This document shows positions 34,788 to 45,867 of a stretch of 64,000 bases of DNA, one piece after another. Source of the stretch: Burkholderia sp. Bp9143 (GTDB lineage Bacteria; Pseudomonadota; Gammaproteobacteria; Burkholderiales; Burkholderiaceae). Within the stretch, counting starts at the first letter, position 1; every line of letters begins with the position of its first letter. The stretch spans positions 1-64,000 of the forward strand of contig NZ_QTPO01000005.1 in the NCBI RefSeq assembly GCF_003853645.1, in the 5' to 3' direction. The notes under the pieces were generated by a model. That model saw only the letters and a program-made list of their open reading frames with translations, did not search any database and had not been told where the DNA came from. The position numbers and the translations under genes were made by a program.

Positions 34788-35915
34788 TCAGCTCCCTCCG
34801 GCTAGTTGTCGATAACAATCCACGTACCCAGCAACGATCTTCTCGGTCGTGTACAAACGATGTGCGCGCTCGCGGGCGGCCTGCCCCATTCGTTCGCGAA
34901 GCGCGCGATCGCGGGCAATGTCATGCACGCATCGCGCGAGCGCCGTCGCATCGTCCGCCTCGACGAGATATCCGGTGACGCCATCATCGACGAGCTCGCT
35001 CAGCCCACCCACGCGAGTCGCCACCACGGGCACCCCGTGAAACATCGCTTCCAGTGCGGCGATGCCGAACGATTCGAATCGGCTCGGCAGACAGAACAGT
35101 GTCGCTTCCCGGTAGAACCGGGATTTGCCTGAGCCTGTGAGCCACCCGGCGAACTGGACGCGATCAGCCACGCCCTGGCTCTGCGCGTAGTCGCGCCATC
35201 GTCGCGTATCGCCGTCGCCGGCGAGGACGAGGTCGATCGCGCACTGGTTCCGATTCAGCAGCGCCAGTGCATCAATCAGTGTCGCGAGCCCTTTCTGTTC
35301 AGACAGTCGGCCGGCGAACGCGATGTACGGCCGTGCGGCCACCGCAGCTACCCCTCCCGGTGTCGCTGCGTTCTGCGCGTTGACCGCGGTGTTGGCGATC
35401 ACGCGTGCATCGGCTCCGCCGCGCCTGAACCGGTTCAGCACACGCGTACATGCCGCTGAAACGCCGACTGCGGCGTCCGCGCCGCCGACAAACCAGGCGA
35501 CCGCCCGACGCGTCAACGGTCCGGCTCGGTCGGCAAAACGATCGAAATTTCCCGAGTGAAGATGGAAGACGACGCGCCGCCGCAAGAGTTTCGCGATCCG
35601 CCACAACAGCAGCTTGCGATAGAACGATCCTCGCTCCGATACGTGAAAATGCACGACGTCCACACGCCAGACCGCCCGCAGAAATCGCGCGACGTCAAGC
35701 CATATGAAACCGGCCACGTCGCGTGCGTTCTGAAAGCCGTGTGTACCGCAAAACGTGATCTGGATCGACGCGTTCGCGAATGCATCGCGCTGTGCATACA
35801 GTTCGTCCAGCACCGACGCGATTCCACCTCGCTGGCCGTACCCGGGTCCGACATGCAATACGCGTATCAGACGCATGCCGACCGGCTGTTGCGCGCTCAT
35901 TGCTGCATCTTTCAT
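34788..35915 (-). CDS. GT4 glycosyltransferase of EPS2
   Basis: A 375-residue GT-B transferase. The N-terminal acceptor domain has VLHVGPGYGQRGGIASVLDE; the donor domain has YIAFAGRLSEQKGLATLIDA and the EX7E motif in PSRFESFGIAALEAMFHG. The ATG at 35913-35915 overlaps the polymerase stop (ATGA); another ATG five codons on (35900) is possible. It is one of only three non-initiating glycosyltransferases in the operon, the others being GT25 and GT26. The transferred sugar is unknown. Confidence 0.9.
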   Translation of the reverse strand: MKDAAMSAQQPVGMRLIRVLHVGPGYGQRGGIASVLDELYAQRDAFANASIQITFCGTHGFQNARDVAGFIWLDVARFLRAVWRVDVVHFHVSERGSFYRKLLLWRIAKLLRRRVVFHLHSGNFDRFADRAGPLTRRAVAWFVGGADAAVGVSAACTRVLNRFRRGGADARVIANTAVNAQNAATPGGVAAVAARPYIAFAGRLSEQKGLATLIDALALLNRNQCAIDLVLAGDGDTRRWRDYAQSQGVADRVQFAGWLTGSGKSRFYREATLFCLPSRFESFGIAALEAMFHGVPVVATRVGGLSELVDDGVTGYLVEADDATALARCVHDIARDRALRERMGQAARERAHRLYTTEKIVAGYVDCYRQLAGGS

Positions 35916-37222
35916 ATGCGCGCCGCCTCCCGAGCCACCCTTTGCATGTCGCGCCGGATCATGACCGCGATCAATCCGAGAAACGGGCTGATCACGGCGG
36001 AGCCCAGCACGTGCCCCGCCGTCGATGCCATCGCGAGCAGTACGACAAAGAACAGCCGACCGAATTTGCGCGACATGGCCCGCGGACCGCGGCGCACGAA
36101 TGCGCGCGAAAGCGCGATGATGTACACGCTGAAGAGCGGCAATCCCAGCATCAGGATCAAATCCGGAATGTCGATCTCGACCATGTAGCGCACGACCGGA
36201 TATCCGCCGGTCAGCATTGCGATGAAATTGCTTTGCTGAAGATCGTCCCAAACGTTCGCGAACTTCAGATTGCGCCCCGAAAGCAGCAGCGTGACGACCT
36301 TGTCGCTGCCGATACGGCCACCCTGATGCGAGAAATAGCGCAGGCTGAGTTCGACCGCGTCGTTGACCGCGGGAATGAACAGGTACGCGAGGATCGCGGA
36401 CGACATCAGCACCGCGATAGCCATGCCGACATAGCGGGTTGCCGTGATGGCATCGAATCGCGCGTAACAATAGGCGCAGGTCATTCCCAGAGCGCCGATC
36501 ACCGCGCCTTTCGTCCCGGACAACATTGCCGCGACCAGCATGCATGCCGTCAACGCCATGCTGCGTGCGCTCCAGCCGCGTACCAGCGCATGCAGATAGC
36601 TGAATCCGAGCGCAACGACGATCAATGCCGCGGCTTCGTTCTGCGCATAGACGATGCCCTTGTATCCCGACCGTATGTGCGTCTCCGCCTGATAGCTGCG
36701 GAACATCTCGATCGACATCGCCGCGCCCATCACGATCGATGCGCCGTAGATGAGCAGTACGACGAATACCGCGGATTCGATCTGCGCGAGACGCCGGTCG
36801 CTGAGCAGCGCCATGGCTGCCGGATAGACGAAGAACGAGAACACCTTCATCACGAACACGCTCTGCTCGACTACCTCGCGATCGTTCAGCACGCCCAGCA
36901 CATAGGCGCCGAGCGTCACGCAGATCGCCAGCATCGCCGCCATCGTCACGCGTACGCCGGACATCCGCGCGCGAAGCCCCGACAGCGTGACCGCCAGAAG
37001 GCCGGCGATCATCACGCCGCGAACGAGCAACGAGATGCGCGCGTCGTCGCCGTGCGATGCCGCGCTCTTCGTCAAGTACACGGACAGAAAATCGCCAAAC
37101 GGCGACAGGACGAGCCCGATCCCGAGGATGACCCATACCAGCGTCGCTGCGATTCGCGTGGCCGGATCGGCAACGAATCGCGGCGAGCGCGTGCTGTACG
37201 GGAAGCGAACGCTGTCATCCAT
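35912..37222 (-). CDS. Wzy-type polymerase of EPS2
   Basis: A 436-residue integral membrane protein with ten or more hydrophobic segments. A sizeable soluble loop late in the sequence (LRYFSHQGGRIGSDKVVTLL with SGRNLKFANVWDDL) is the hallmark of the periplasmic catalytic loop of O-antigen polymerase/ligase proteins. It should join lipid-linked repeats in the periplasm. It starts inside the GT25 gene (8-base overlap), and its stop overlaps the GT4 start. Sequence similarity to BceI is not obvious, as expected if the repeats differ. Confidence 0.85.
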   Translation of the reverse strand: MDDSVRFPYSTRSPRFVADPATRIAATLVWVILGIGLVLSPFGDFLSVYLTKSAASHGDDARISLLVRGVMIAGLLAVTLSGLRARMSGVRVTMAAMLAICVTLGAYVLGVLNDREVVEQSVFVMKVFSFFVYPAAMALLSDRRLAQIESAVFVVLLIYGASIVMGAAMSIEMFRSYQAETHIRSGYKGIVYAQNEAAALIVVALGFSYLHALVRGWSARSMALTACMLVAAMLSGTKGAVIGALGMTCAYCYARFDAITATRYVGMAIAVLMSSAILAYLFIPAVNDAVELSLRYFSHQGGRIGSDKVVTLLLSGRNLKFANVWDDLQQSNFIAMLTGGYPVVRYMVEIDIPDLILMLGLPLFSVYIIALSRAFVRRGPRAMSRKFGRLFFVVLLAMASTAGHVLGSAVISPFLGLIAVMIRRDMQRVAREAARI

Positions 37223-38033
37223 GGCGAGCGAAGAGTTTGCCGCGCGACGCGGTGACCGTCAGCGCCGCCACGATCAGCCAGCGAAAGACGGCACGCATGA
37301 CACGCAGCGGTTTGAACAGCAGTTCGAGCGCGCCGTGACGCTGCGACGACAGCGCGGCACGACCGGATTCAATGACGCTCGGCATCGTCTCGAACGCCTC
37401 CCATACGGCGTACGGGCGCAACTCGGCGATGCGCAGCCCGCCGTTATCCCGATGCCACGGCCAGTCGTCCAGCAGCGCGCCGACCGGGCCGCGCGCATGT
37501 TCGAGCGCCTTGCGCGCGCCGTCGATGCTGATCCAGTAACCCACCGATCCGCTCGTCCATTGCTTGAACGGCACGCCGATCCGCAGCCCGCCGATTCGCC
37601 GGACCCGCTTCAGCGGCTCGTACAGATAGGTGCGCGTCGCGCGATCGCGGGGCAGCTTCGAGCGGCCGAGCAGCACGAGATCCGCATGGGCCGACAGCAT
37701 CTCGGCAGGCGTCGACAGGAAACGTTCGAACAGCATGCCATCGAGCATCGCGTCATCTTCAAGCACGATCGCCGCACGTCCGGATCGCACGATTTTTCCC
37801 CACACGGCGACGTGACTCATGAAGCAACCGATTTCGCCGCGGCTCAGCGGTCGTCCGTAGCGCCCGATGACCTTCGCGGTATCGGTCATGGCCGCGCACG
37901 CGGCCGGGTCGAGTCCCCTTGCGTCGAATGCGTCCTCGAAACTGAAATCGACGCCGTGACAGCTCAGGATCTGCCGGATCGACGCGCGTCTCGGCGAATC
38001 GGCCAGCGATATCACGTGAATATCGATTGTCAT
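37215..38033 (-). CDS. GT25 family glycosyltransferase of EPS2
   Basis: A 272-residue glycosyltransferase of the LPS-type GT25 family (LgtB/Lex2B-like). Landmarks are IHVISLADSPRRASI at the start, PLSRGEIGCFMSHVAVWGKI, AAIVLEDDAMLDG and the WTSGSVGYWISIDGARKALE region. Family members often transfer galactose in a beta-1,4 linkage, but the specificity here is open. It overlaps the flippase gene by four bases and the polymerase gene by eight. Confidence 0.9.
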   Translation of the reverse strand: MTIDIHVISLADSPRRASIRQILSCHGVDFSFEDAFDARGLDPAACAAMTDTAKVIGRYGRPLSRGEIGCFMSHVAVWGKIVRSGRAAIVLEDDAMLDGMLFERFLSTPAEMLSAHADLVLLGRSKLPRDRATRTYLYEPLKRVRRIGGLRIGVPFKQWTSGSVGYWISIDGARKALEHARGPVGALLDDWPWHRDNGGLRIAELRPYAVWEAFETMPSVIESGRAALSSQRHGALELLFKPLRVMRAVFRWLIVAALTVTASRGKLFARHG

Positions 38034-39370
38034 GACACGCCCTCACGCCTGCGCGGCGCAAAGTGCTGGCGCAGCGTTGCCGAACAGACGATCCAGAATG
38101 CGAAGGCCGCCAGCAAAGCAATCTCGGCAATCAGGTAAGCGGTAGCCGCGCCGGCCGCGCCCCACCGCGGAACCAGCAGCAGCGCGAGCAGGATGTTGAG
38201 CACTCCCGCCGCGAGCATCACACGGGCGCGCCGTCGTGCGCCCCCGAATGGAACCAGCACCTGCAGACCGAGGAAATAGGCGAGGTTGCCGAACAACGTC
38301 GACACGCAAAGGACGTTCACGACCGACGAAGCGCCGGCGAATTGCCGTCCCAGTACGATCCGGGTCAGCATGTCCGACATGGACAGGCAGACCGCAATGC
38401 CCAGACCCGTCACGAGCACGATCGCGATGCCCCCGGATACCGTCAGACGCGCTGCCGCCCGCGCACTCTCCGGCTGCCGGTCCGCGAAGAGCGCGGAAAT
38501 TCGGGAGTAGAGAACCGTGTTGATCTGGGCAGGCACCATGTTGCCTGCGGTCTTCAGCTTGTCCGCCGCCGCGTACAGCCCGACCTGATACGGTCCCGCG
38601 ATCGCACCGACGATCACCGCGTTGGCAGCACTGAACAGGCTGACCGACGCGGTCGACACGAACATGTCGGCGCCCGCGATCAGTTGCGCACGAATCGCGC
38701 GCCACGACAGCTGCCGATTGCCCAGCAATCCCAGACGATGCGCCATCAGCATCGACCCGCCGGCCGCGAGCATCGCCGTCAACGACTGGATTGCGATCGC
38801 CATGTCGACGTGCGCAGGCGAGCGGACGAGCCAGAATGTCAGCGGCAGCGCCGCGAACCGGCTTGCCAGCGCGACGGCCGTGAACGCCGGAAACCGCTCG
38901 AGGCCCTGCAATAGCCAGTTGAGCGTCCCGACGTTCGCGACGACACCCAGCCAGCCGATGCAGATCGTCGTGGACATGGCGGCCAGCGACCGGTCGGTCA
39001 TCAGCACGACCGTGAGAATCGCACACGACACCAGACACAGGCACGCCTTTGCGCCGACGATCGACCAGACTAGCTCGCTCAACCGTCGCGAATCGCCGCC
39101 GCATTGCGCAACCGCGCGCGGACCGCTGAGGTTGAACCCCCATTCGGTCAGTATCGTTCCATACATCGTCAGCGCCGTCACATAGCCGACCACACCGAAT
39201 TGCACCGGGCCGAGCACACGGGTGAGATACGGGAACGTGGCGAGCGGAACGACGTACATACCGACCTGCCACAACAGCATCGCGGCGAGATTGCGCCCGA
39301 GCCTCGCCCCGCCCGATCGCGGGCCGGGCGAAGTCATCGCACGCGTTGCGTTCGACATGTGCGCAGTCAT
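38030..39370 (-). CDS. Wzx-type flippase of EPS2
   Basis: A 446-residue polysaccharide transporter of the MOP superfamily with about twelve to fourteen helices. The N-terminal helices carry WQVGMYVVPLATFPYLTRVL and GPVQFGVVGYVTALTMYGT, and QYGLYAA-like features occur as YQVGLYAAADKLKTAGNMVP. It should flip the undecaprenyl-linked repeat to the periplasm. Bce-I in this window has no flippase gene of its own, so EPS2 is the self-sufficient one. The ATG at 39370 follows the wecC stop by four bases; an ATG four codons later is also possible. Confidence 0.92.
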   Translation of the reverse strand: MTAHMSNATRAMTSPGPRSGGARLGRNLAAMLLWQVGMYVVPLATFPYLTRVLGPVQFGVVGYVTALTMYGTILTEWGFNLSGPRAVAQCGGDSRRLSELVWSIVGAKACLCLVSCAILTVVLMTDRSLAAMSTTICIGWLGVVANVGTLNWLLQGLERFPAFTAVALASRFAALPLTFWLVRSPAHVDMAIAIQSLTAMLAAGGSMLMAHRLGLLGNRQLSWRAIRAQLIAGADMFVSTASVSLFSAANAVIVGAIAGPYQVGLYAAADKLKTAGNMVPAQINTVLYSRISALFADRQPESARAAARLTVSGGIAIVLVTGLGIAVCLSMSDMLTRIVLGRQFAGASSVVNVLCVSTLFGNLAYFLGLQVLVPFGGARRRARVMLAAGVLNILLALLLVPRWGAAGAATAYLIAEIALLAAFAFWIVCSATLRQHFAPRRREGVS

Positions 39371-39374
39371 CGAA

Positions 39375-40631
39375 TCAGGCCGCCTGCCGCTGGCGAGCCA
39401 GCAAGCCGCGCGTATCGATCACGATCTTCGTGTGCAGCTTCATCGGATCGATCTGCTTGAATTGCCGATGATCGACGAGAATGACCACGATATCCGCACG
39501 TGCGAGCGCATCCGCCACTTCGCCAAGCGCCACGCGCCCTTCAAGCGAATCGGGAAGCCGGCGAATGTTCGGCTCGACGGCAATGACCTGCCCGATCTCG
39601 CGATTCGCCAGCTCCCTGACGATGCCGATGGCGGGGCTTTCACGCAGGTCGTCGATGTCGGCCTTGAACGCCAGCCCGAAGCATGCGATCACCGGCTCGC
39701 GAAAGCGTTTCGCGACCTGCTCGATCCGGTCCAGCACGTAGTTCGGCTTGTCGTCGTTGACGGTGCGCGCGGTGCGGATCAGGCGTGCGTGCTCCGGCGC
39801 CGAATCGACGATGAACCACGGATCCACGGCGATGCAGTGGCCGCCGACGCCGGGTCCTGGTTGCAGGATGTCGACGCGCGGATGCCGGTTCGACAACCGG
39901 ATCAGCTCCCATACGTTGATATCCAGCGACTCGCAGATGACCGACAGTTCATTGGCGAATGCGATATTGACGTCGCGGAACGAATTCTCGGTCAGCTTGC
40001 ACATCTCGGCCGTCCGCGCATCGGTCAGTACGCACTCGCCACGCACGAAGACCCGATACAGTTCGGCGGCCAGCTCGCTGCACCGTCGAGTCATGCCGCC
40101 GATCACGCGATCGTTTTCGACGAGTTCTCGAATCACATGCCCCGGCAGCACGCGCTCGGGGCAGTGCGCAATCCGGATATCCGACTGTTCGCCGGCCTGC
40201 TGCGGGAACGTGAGATCGGGCCGCATCGCGGCCAGCCACGCCGCGATCTTCTCCGTCGTGCCGACCGGCGACGTCGATTCCAGCACGACCAGATCGCCCT
40301 TCTTCAGGACGGACCCTATCGCGCGGCTCGCCGCCTCGACATAGGTCAGGTCAGGCTTGTGCCCTGCGCCGAACGGCGTCGGAACCGCGATCAGGAAGGC
40401 ATCGGCCGGCTCGATGGTATCGGTGGCGCGCAGGTGTCCTTGCGTCACTGCGGCGCGCACGAGCATGTCGAGCTCCGGCTCGACGATATGCACCTCGCCG
40501 CGATTGATCGTGTCGACGGTCGCGCGGTTGACGTCGACGCCGACGACCGATTTACGTCGCGCCGCGAATGCCGCGGCAGTCGGCAAGCCGATATAGCCGA
40601 GGCCGATGACGGAAATGACATCGAAGGACAT
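39375..40631 (-). CDS. wecC: WecC, UDP-N-acetyl-D-mannosamine dehydrogenase
   Basis: A 418-residue dehydrogenase oxidising UDP-ManNAc to UDP-ManNAcA. The NAD motif is IGLGYIGLP (9-17). The substrate loop has SPVGTTEKI, RIAHCPERVLPGHVIRELVE and LTENSFRDVNIAFANELS. The catalytic cysteine is C266 in GPGVGGHCIAVDP. These motifs are those of WecC rather than of UDP-glucose dehydrogenases such as BceC (GGSCFPKD). The adjacent epimerase gene wecB supplies its substrate. Thirty bases separate the two genes. Confidence 0.95.
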   Translation of the reverse strand: MSFDVISVIGLGYIGLPTAAAFAARRKSVVGVDVNRATVDTINRGEVHIVEPELDMLVRAAVTQGHLRATDTIEPADAFLIAVPTPFGAGHKPDLTYVEAASRAIGSVLKKGDLVVLESTSPVGTTEKIAAWLAAMRPDLTFPQQAGEQSDIRIAHCPERVLPGHVIRELVENDRVIGGMTRRCSELAAELYRVFVRGECVLTDARTAEMCKLTENSFRDVNIAFANELSVICESLDINVWELIRLSNRHPRVDILQPGPGVGGHCIAVDPWFIVDSAPEHARLIRTARTVNDDKPNYVLDRIEQVAKRFREPVIACFGLAFKADIDDLRESPAIGIVRELANREIGQVIAVEPNIRRLPDSLEGRVALGEVADALARADIVVILVDHRQFKQIDPMKLHTKIVIDTRGLLARQRQAA

Positions 40632-40661
40632 GAGTTGATCTCGCTGTATTGTGATTGGGCT

Positions 40662-41840
40662 TCACGCAAGCCGGCCAGCCACGGCTAGCGCCGCGCGGGA
40701 ATCGGACGGCGCCGCCGTCAGCAGGTCGACGATGCGCTCGCTTGCGCGGCCGTCGCCATAGGGGTTGTGGGCCCTGGCCATCGAGTCGTACACGCCCGAG
40801 CATTCCCACAGTTGCGTGACCTCGCTGACCAGGCGATGCGTGTCGGTGCCGACGAGGCGGACGGTGCCGGCCGCAACGGCTTCCGGCCGCTCCGTCGTGT
40901 CGCGCATCACGAGGACCGGCTTGCCGAGCGACGGCGCCTCCTCCTGAATGCCGCCCGAATCGGTCAGGATCAGCCATGCGCGACTCATCAGATAGACGAA
41001 CTGCAGATATTCCTGAGGCTCGATCAGGACGATGTTTTCGATGTCGCCGAGCCAGCGCGTCACCGGTTCGCGGACGTTCGGATTCAGATGCATCGGATAG
41101 ACGATCCGGCACTCGGGAAAGCGCGTCGCGATCGTGGCCAGCGCGTCGCAGATCTGTTCGAAACCCGGGCCGAAATTCTCGCGCCGGTGCCCCGTGACAA
41201 GTATCATTCGACGCTCGTCCGTCAGGAACGGAAATGCGGCGCGCATCCGGGCGGCCAGTTCCGGCTCACGTGCCAGGCGTTCGGTGACCGTCAGCAACGC
41301 GTCGATGACCGTGTTGCCTGTCACGTGGATCCGGTCGGCACACACACCCTCGGAAAGCAGGTTCGCCTTCGACGTCTCGGTCGGTGCGAAATGATGCAGG
41401 GCAAGCGTGCCCGTCATTTTCCGGTTGGCTTCTTCAGGCCACGGCGCGTACAGATTCCCTGTCCTCAGCCCGGCCTCCACGTGTCCCACCGGAATACGGC
41501 GGTAATAGGCCGCGAGCGAAGCGCCCAGCGTCGTCGTGGTGTCGCCATGCACCAGCACCAGGTCCGGCCTGAATGACTCGAGTACCGGATCGAGCGTCGT
41601 GAGAATCCGCCCGGTCAGGTTGCCGAGCGTCTGTCCGTTGCGCATCAGGTCGAGATCGAAATCGGGCACGATACCGAACAGGTCGAGCACCTGATCGAGC
41701 ATCTGTCGATGCTGCGCCGTCACGCAAACCGCGCACCGCACACCGGCGCGGGACTTCAGGCGGCGCACGACAGGCGCCATCTTGATCGCTTCCGGCCGCG
41801 TGCCGAAAGTGACGAGAATGTTTTCATGACGAACAGTCAT
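40662..41840 (-). CDS. wecB: WecB, UDP-N-acetylglucosamine 2-epimerase (non-hydrolysing)
   Basis: A 392-residue GT-B-like epimerase converting UDP-GlcNAc to UDP-ManNAc. Landmarks are [71 protein letters not shown], and [20 protein letters not shown] with RDTTERPEA. The ATG at 41838-41840 has GAGAAG upstream; the longer open frame to 41906 overlaps the kinase gene and has no similarity. Together with wecC it commits the operon to a ManNAcA-containing product. Confidence 0.95.
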   Translation of the reverse strand: MTVRHENILVTFGTRPEAIKMAPVVRRLKSRAGVRCAVCVTAQHRQMLDQVLDLFGIVPDFDLDLMRNGQTLGNLTGRILTTLDPVLESFRPDLVLVHGDTTTTLGASLAAYYRRIPVGHVEAGLRTGNLYAPWPEEANRKMTGTLALHHFAPTETSKANLLSEGVCADRIHVTGNTVIDALLTVTERLAREPELAARMRAAFPFLTDERRMILVTGHRRENFGPGFEQICDALATIATRFPECRIVYPMHLNPNVREPVTRWLGDIENIVLIEPQEYLQFVYLMSRAWLILTDSGGIQEEAPSLGKPVLVMRDTTERPEAVAAGTVRLVGTDTHRLVSEVTQLWECSGVYDSMARAHNPYGDGRASERIVDLLTAAPSDSRAALAVAGRLA

Positions 41841-41859
41841 CGGCTTCTCCCAGAACGGC

Positions 41860-44112
41860 TCACATCCGCTCGACGCGTGCGTCGGCATCGGCGCCTTCGT
41901 ACGCATACGCGCCGTAATTCCCGTATTGCGCGGAACGCAGTCCCGGGCGGAATCCGTTGAACACCACGCCCGTCACCGTCGCGCCCACGCGTTCGATCCG
42001 CTTCACCGATTCCAGGATCTCGCCCTGGGTCGTCATGCCGGAACGCGCGGCGAGCAGGATCGTGCCCGCGTGCAGCGCAAACACCGTCGCGTCGGTGACC
42101 GGCAGCAGCGGCGGCGCATCGAGCAGCACGATGTCGTAGCGATGCGAGACGTCGGCGAGTACCGTGGCGAGGCCATTGGACGCGAAGAGCTCGACCGGTT
42201 GCCCCACGCGCGGGCCAGTCGGCAGGAAATCGACGTGCGGCGACACGTCGCGAACGATCGCGTCGTCGATGGCGGCTTCGGCACGCAGGACGCTCGACAA
42301 TCCTGGCGCGGACTGAATCCCGAAGTCCTTGGCGAGGCGCCCGCGGCGCAGATCGCCGTCAATCAGCAGCACGCGCTTGTTCGACTGACCGAGCAGCGCC
42401 GCCACGTTCGCCGAGATGAACGATTTTCCGATGCCGGCAGCCGGCCCCGTGATCAGCACCACGTTGTTGTTGGGCCGGTCGAGCAGCAGAAACTGCAGCG
42501 CCGTGCACAGACTTCGCAGCGCCTCGACCGCCGGCTCGTGCGGCCGGGCCAATGCGAGGATCGTCGCTTCCTTGCTGGCGCCCGTCCCGGTCCGCGTCAA
42601 CTGGCGCTGGACCGGACTCAGCGGAATCGTCGCGATTACGTTCAGGTCGGCGTCGCGCTCGATCTCCGACGGATCGGTCACGCCCCCGAACAGCACTGCG
42701 CGCGCGATTGCCACACACGCGCCGACCACCAGGCCGACCACGGCGGCCAGCGCAACGACGAGCACCGGTTTCGGCCACACCGGCTGGTCCGGCACGATCG
42801 CATGATCGATCACGCGCACGTTGCCGATCTTGCTGGCCGTCGCGAGCCGCAATTGCTGGATGCTGTTCAACAATCCGACGTAAATCTCGGTCTGAACGGT
42901 CACGTCGCGCCGCAGCCGGACGATGTTCTGCTGCGCGTCAGGCAGGCGCTGGATTGCATCGTTGAACGTGCCCACGTTGGCCTTGGCCGCCGCGATCTGC
43001 TGGTCGAGTGACGCGAGTTGCGGATGTGCCGGCGTGTAAACCGACGCAAGCGCCTTGCGCTTCTGCTCCAGTTCGAACAACGATGTCTGCGCGATGACCG
43101 ACTGATTCAGCATGGCTTTCGCCTGCTCCGTCAGGTCGATCACTTCATGTTTGGTCTGGTAGGCGTTCAGACGATCCTCGACCGCGCGCAGCTGCTTTTC
43201 GACGTCCGGGACCTGCGCATTCAGAAACTGCAGCGATTTCTCGGCGGTCGCCGCCTTCCGGTCCGCATTCTGGCGGACGTAATTGTCGGCAATTTCGTTC
43301 AGCACGCCGGCGCCCAGGATCGGGTCGTCGCTTTCGTACGTGACGCCGATGACGCCGGATTGGTCCTTGCCCTTTTCGGTGATGGTCAGCGCCTTCTGAA
43401 GCTTCGTTAGCATCTTCTGCTTCGAGAATGCCCTGAGGACGAAGCGAGCGCCCGGCCGTCCTTCGATCGCCGCTACCGTCAGTGTCACGTCGCCGGCCTG
43501 CGTACGGACATGCAACGGCGTACCGACCCGGCCGACGATGTCACCGTCCAGATCACCGCCGGAGAAGCGATAGCGGCCATCACCCAGAAACGTCACGAAG
43601 AACCGGTCTTCCAGGAAATCCCGCGGTACGTCGAAGGTCGGAACCGAGATGCGTTCGCTTCCCCACACGAAGCCGCCCAGCCCCATCAACCCCGGCGTGG
43701 AGAGCTTCTTGTTGAAGCGCCCGATCACCGCACCGACTATCGGAAACCGGCTCGGTACGGCTTCGATGGCCAGGTGCTGGTCCGCGACGACCGGCTCGGT
43801 AACGAGTCTGGAGCGGAGGATTTCCATTTCGCCGTCGTCCGTCGACTTCACGTCGAACAGCGAGCTGAGTCCGCCGACAAGGCTGCCGGCCGCCCCGCCC
43901 ATCATGTCGGCGCCGTTGCTTTCGACCTGCACGACGATGTCGACGCTGTACACCGGCTTGGCGACGAGTGCGTACAAGCCGCCGAACAGCACGAACGCGC
44001 CTGTCACGAGCGCGATGACCCTGGCGTTCTTGATCATCATGTCGGCGAGGCCCCGAATGTCGACCTCATCGGAGTCTCGCGAGAAATGCGGTGTTGCTTT
44101 CATGGAATTCAT
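41860..44112 (-). CDS. wzc: Wzc-type tyrosine kinase / copolymerase of EPS2
   Basis: A 750-residue BY-kinase. Membrane helices lie near [19 protein letters not shown] and [20 protein letters not shown], with a long periplasmic region of coiled-coil-prone repeats between. The kinase has Walker [13 protein letters not shown], Walker A' [10 protein letters not shown] and Walker B IVLLDAPP. The C-terminal tail has four closely spaced tyrosines (730, 733, 736, 738 in YGNYGAYAY), more than BceF. It is paired with its own phosphatase and Wza. Two starts three codons apart (44112, 44103) are possible. It is only moderately similar to BceF outside the motifs. Confidence 0.95.
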   Translation of the reverse strand: MNSMKATPHFSRDSDEVDIRGLADMMIKNARVIALVTGAFVLFGGLYALVAKPVYSVDIVVQVESNGADMMGGAAGSLVGGLSSLFDVKSTDDGEMEILRSRLVTEPVVADQHLAIEAVPSRFPIVGAVIGRFNKKLSTPGLMGLGGFVWGSERISVPTFDVPRDFLEDRFFVTFLGDGRYRFSGGDLDGDIVGRVGTPLHVRTQAGDVTLTVAAIEGRPGARFVLRAFSKQKMLTKLQKALTITEKGKDQSGVIGVTYESDDPILGAGVLNEIADNYVRQNADRKAATAEKSLQFLNAQVPDVEKQLRAVEDRLNAYQTKHEVIDLTEQAKAMLNQSVIAQTSLFELEQKRKALASVYTPAHPQLASLDQQIAAAKANVGTFNDAIQRLPDAQQNIVRLRRDVTVQTEIYVGLLNSIQQLRLATASKIGNVRVIDHAIVPDQPVWPKPVLVVALAAVVGLVVGACVAIARAVLFGGVTDPSEIERDADLNVIATIPLSPVQRQLTRTGTGASKEATILALARPHEPAVEALRSLCTALQFLLLDRPNNNVVLITGPAAGIGKSFISANVAALLGQSNKRVLLIDGDLRRGRLAKDFGIQSAPGLSSVLRAEAAIDDAIVRDVSPHVDFLPTGPRVGQPVELFASNGLATVLADVSHRYDIVLLDAPPLLPVTDATVFALHAGTILLAARSGMTTQGEILESVKRIERVGATVTGVVFNGFRPGLRSAQYGNYGAYAYEGADADARVERM

Positions 44113-44152
44113 GGTGACTGCCGATATCCTTTGACTAACGAGCCGGACGGGC

Positions 44153-44602
44153 TCAACGGGCACGCTCGATCAGGTTGCCGATACGCTCCACCCAGTCGTT
44201 GACACCGTGCTCGATCAACGTGAGTGCATAGTCGTAACTTCGCTGCGAACGCCGGTACGGATCCGTCACGTCGGACGGAAATGCCTCGGCGATGCGGTAG
44301 ATGCGCCCGCGCGACGCCGGATGGAAGCGTTCGATCGCCTTGCGTTGTTCAAGCTCCATCACCAGAATCAGATCGGCCGCGCTGCACATGTGCACGTCGA
44401 GGCGCCTCGCACGATGTCCTGACATGTCGATGTCCCGCGTCTTCAAAAGCGCCGCGGCAACGGGATCGATCGCCATCCCGTTCCTGGCCGACAGGCCTGC
44501 CGACGACACCGACACGCCAGGCAGCAGGCGCTGGAACAGCCCCTGCGCCATCGGGCTGCGGCACACGTTGCCATGGCAGACGACGAGCAGATGCTTGATC
44601 AT
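44153..44602 (-). CDS. wzb: Low-molecular-weight protein tyrosine phosphatase (Wzb-like) of EPS2
   Basis: A 149-residue LMW-PTP with the active-site loop C9-HGNVC-R15-S16 and the general-acid DP in [10 protein letters not shown]. It should reset the phosphorylation state of the tyrosine kinase encoded next. Its ATG overlaps the end of the wza-like gene by four bases. It is a paralogue of bceD. Confidence 0.95.
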   Translation of the reverse strand: MIKHLLVVCHGNVCRSPMAQGLFQRLLPGVSVSSAGLSARNGMAIDPVAAALLKTRDIDMSGHRARRLDVHMCSAADLILVMELEQRKAIERFHPASRGRIYRIAEAFPSDVTDPYRRSQRSYDYALTLIEHGVNDWVERIGNLIERAR

Positions 44603-45771
44603 TTCGAGACGATTGCCGCGGTAAGGCCTGCGTTGATCGCGGGCATCAGCAGGCTCAGAACCCGGCTGAACCGGACGAGGCCGTTGCCATCGACATAGAC
44701 GACGTCCTTGGACCGCAACTCGAACTGGTTCGCCAGCACCATCGATACCGGCGATCGTGCGTCCAGGTGATAAACCTGCGGCGTCCCGCCCTGCATGCCC
44801 CGGATCACATACAGTTGCGCGGCGTCGGCGCTCGTGCTGTTGAGGCTGCCGGCCTGGGACAGCGCCTCGCTCAGGGTCAGCTTGCCCGTTCGCAGCGGCA
44901 ATGCCGTCACCGGCCTCGTCACCTCGCCCATCACGTAGACACCGTTTTCCTCTCGTGGAACGACCCGCAGCAAATCGCCATCGCGCAGCAGAATCGACGC
45001 GGGATTCACGTTGCGTGCGAGCATGCCCGGGAGGTCGAGCGGATACGACACGCCGTCGCGCACGAGGACCAGATGGCTCTGATCCGCGGTGGCGGCGAAC
45101 CCGCCCGCGCGATTGACCGCCTCGAACAACGTCATCGGAATATCGTTGATCGGCACATTGCCGGGCGTACGCACCTCCCCGTCGACGTAAACCTGCTTCG
45201 CCCTGAACGATGCGACCCGAACCATGATCTTCGGCGTGACGAAGTAGCGGGCCATTGCGTTCGTGATCGCCTTGCGCGCTTCCTCGATCGTGAATCCGGC
45301 CACATGCACGTTGCCTGCATACGGAACTTGCACGTTGCCGGTATTGTCGATGACGAAGCCTTGCGGCGGATCGAACGGGCGTCCGTTGGTCTGTTGCGGC
45401 GCGCCCTGAGCCTGCGTCAGTTCCGGATGATCCCAGACGGTGATCTGAAGCACGTCCCCAGCGCCCAGCGTATAGGGTTGCGCCTTCCCGACGAGCGATC
45501 CGATGCGCGCGCCGTCGTCGGCGCTGGTCGTCTCGCCGAGTTGCCGAATCAGTGTCGCGTTGATCTCTTCGATAGGAATCCGCATCGACTCCGCAGGTGC
45601 CTTTCCATCACCACCGGATACCGCGAGCGTGGCAGGTCCGGTCATACGCATCCCGGGCGCAACGGCGCACCCCGACAGCGCCAGACAGGCGCCGGCGATG
45701 AGCATTGTCGTCCAGCGGACGCGCAGGCCTGGCGAGCCGGAATGGACAGCTTGTTTCACTCGATTGTTCAT
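44599..45771 (-). CDS. wza: Wza-type outer-membrane export lipoprotein of EPS2
   Basis: A 390-residue polysaccharide export protein. The signal peptide ends in the lipobox LSGC ([18 protein letters not shown]). The export domain [20 protein letters not shown] is followed by SLBB-like segments ([36 protein letters not shown]) and a C-terminal region ending [11 protein letters not shown]. It has the same domain order as BceE. The positively charged stretch before the signal core suggests a later ATG could also be used. Confidence 0.94.
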   Translation of the reverse strand: MNNRVKQAVHSGSPGLRVRWTTMLIAGACLALSGCAVAPGMRMTGPATLAVSGGDGKAPAESMRIPIEEINATLIRQLGETTSADDGARIGSLVGKAQPYTLGAGDVLQITVWDHPELTQAQGAPQQTNGRPFDPPQGFVIDNTGNVQVPYAGNVHVAGFTIEEARKAITNAMARYFVTPKIMVRVASFRAKQVYVDGEVRTPGNVPINDIPMTLFEAVNRAGGFAATADQSHLVLVRDGVSYPLDLPGMLARNVNPASILLRDGDLLRVVPREENGVYVMGEVTRPVTALPLRTGKLTLSEALSQAGSLNSTSADAAQLYVIRGMQGGTPQVYHLDARSPVSMVLANQFELRSKDVVYVDGNGLVRFSRVLSLLMPAINAGLTAAIVSK

Positions 45772-45867
45772 GGTTCTGATTTCATCGACACTCTTTTACA
45801 CACCCGCCTTCCCTCGTTGCTTCAGCGAGCCTCACACCCGGCGCGTCCGTCTCGCCGCCGTCCGCGA

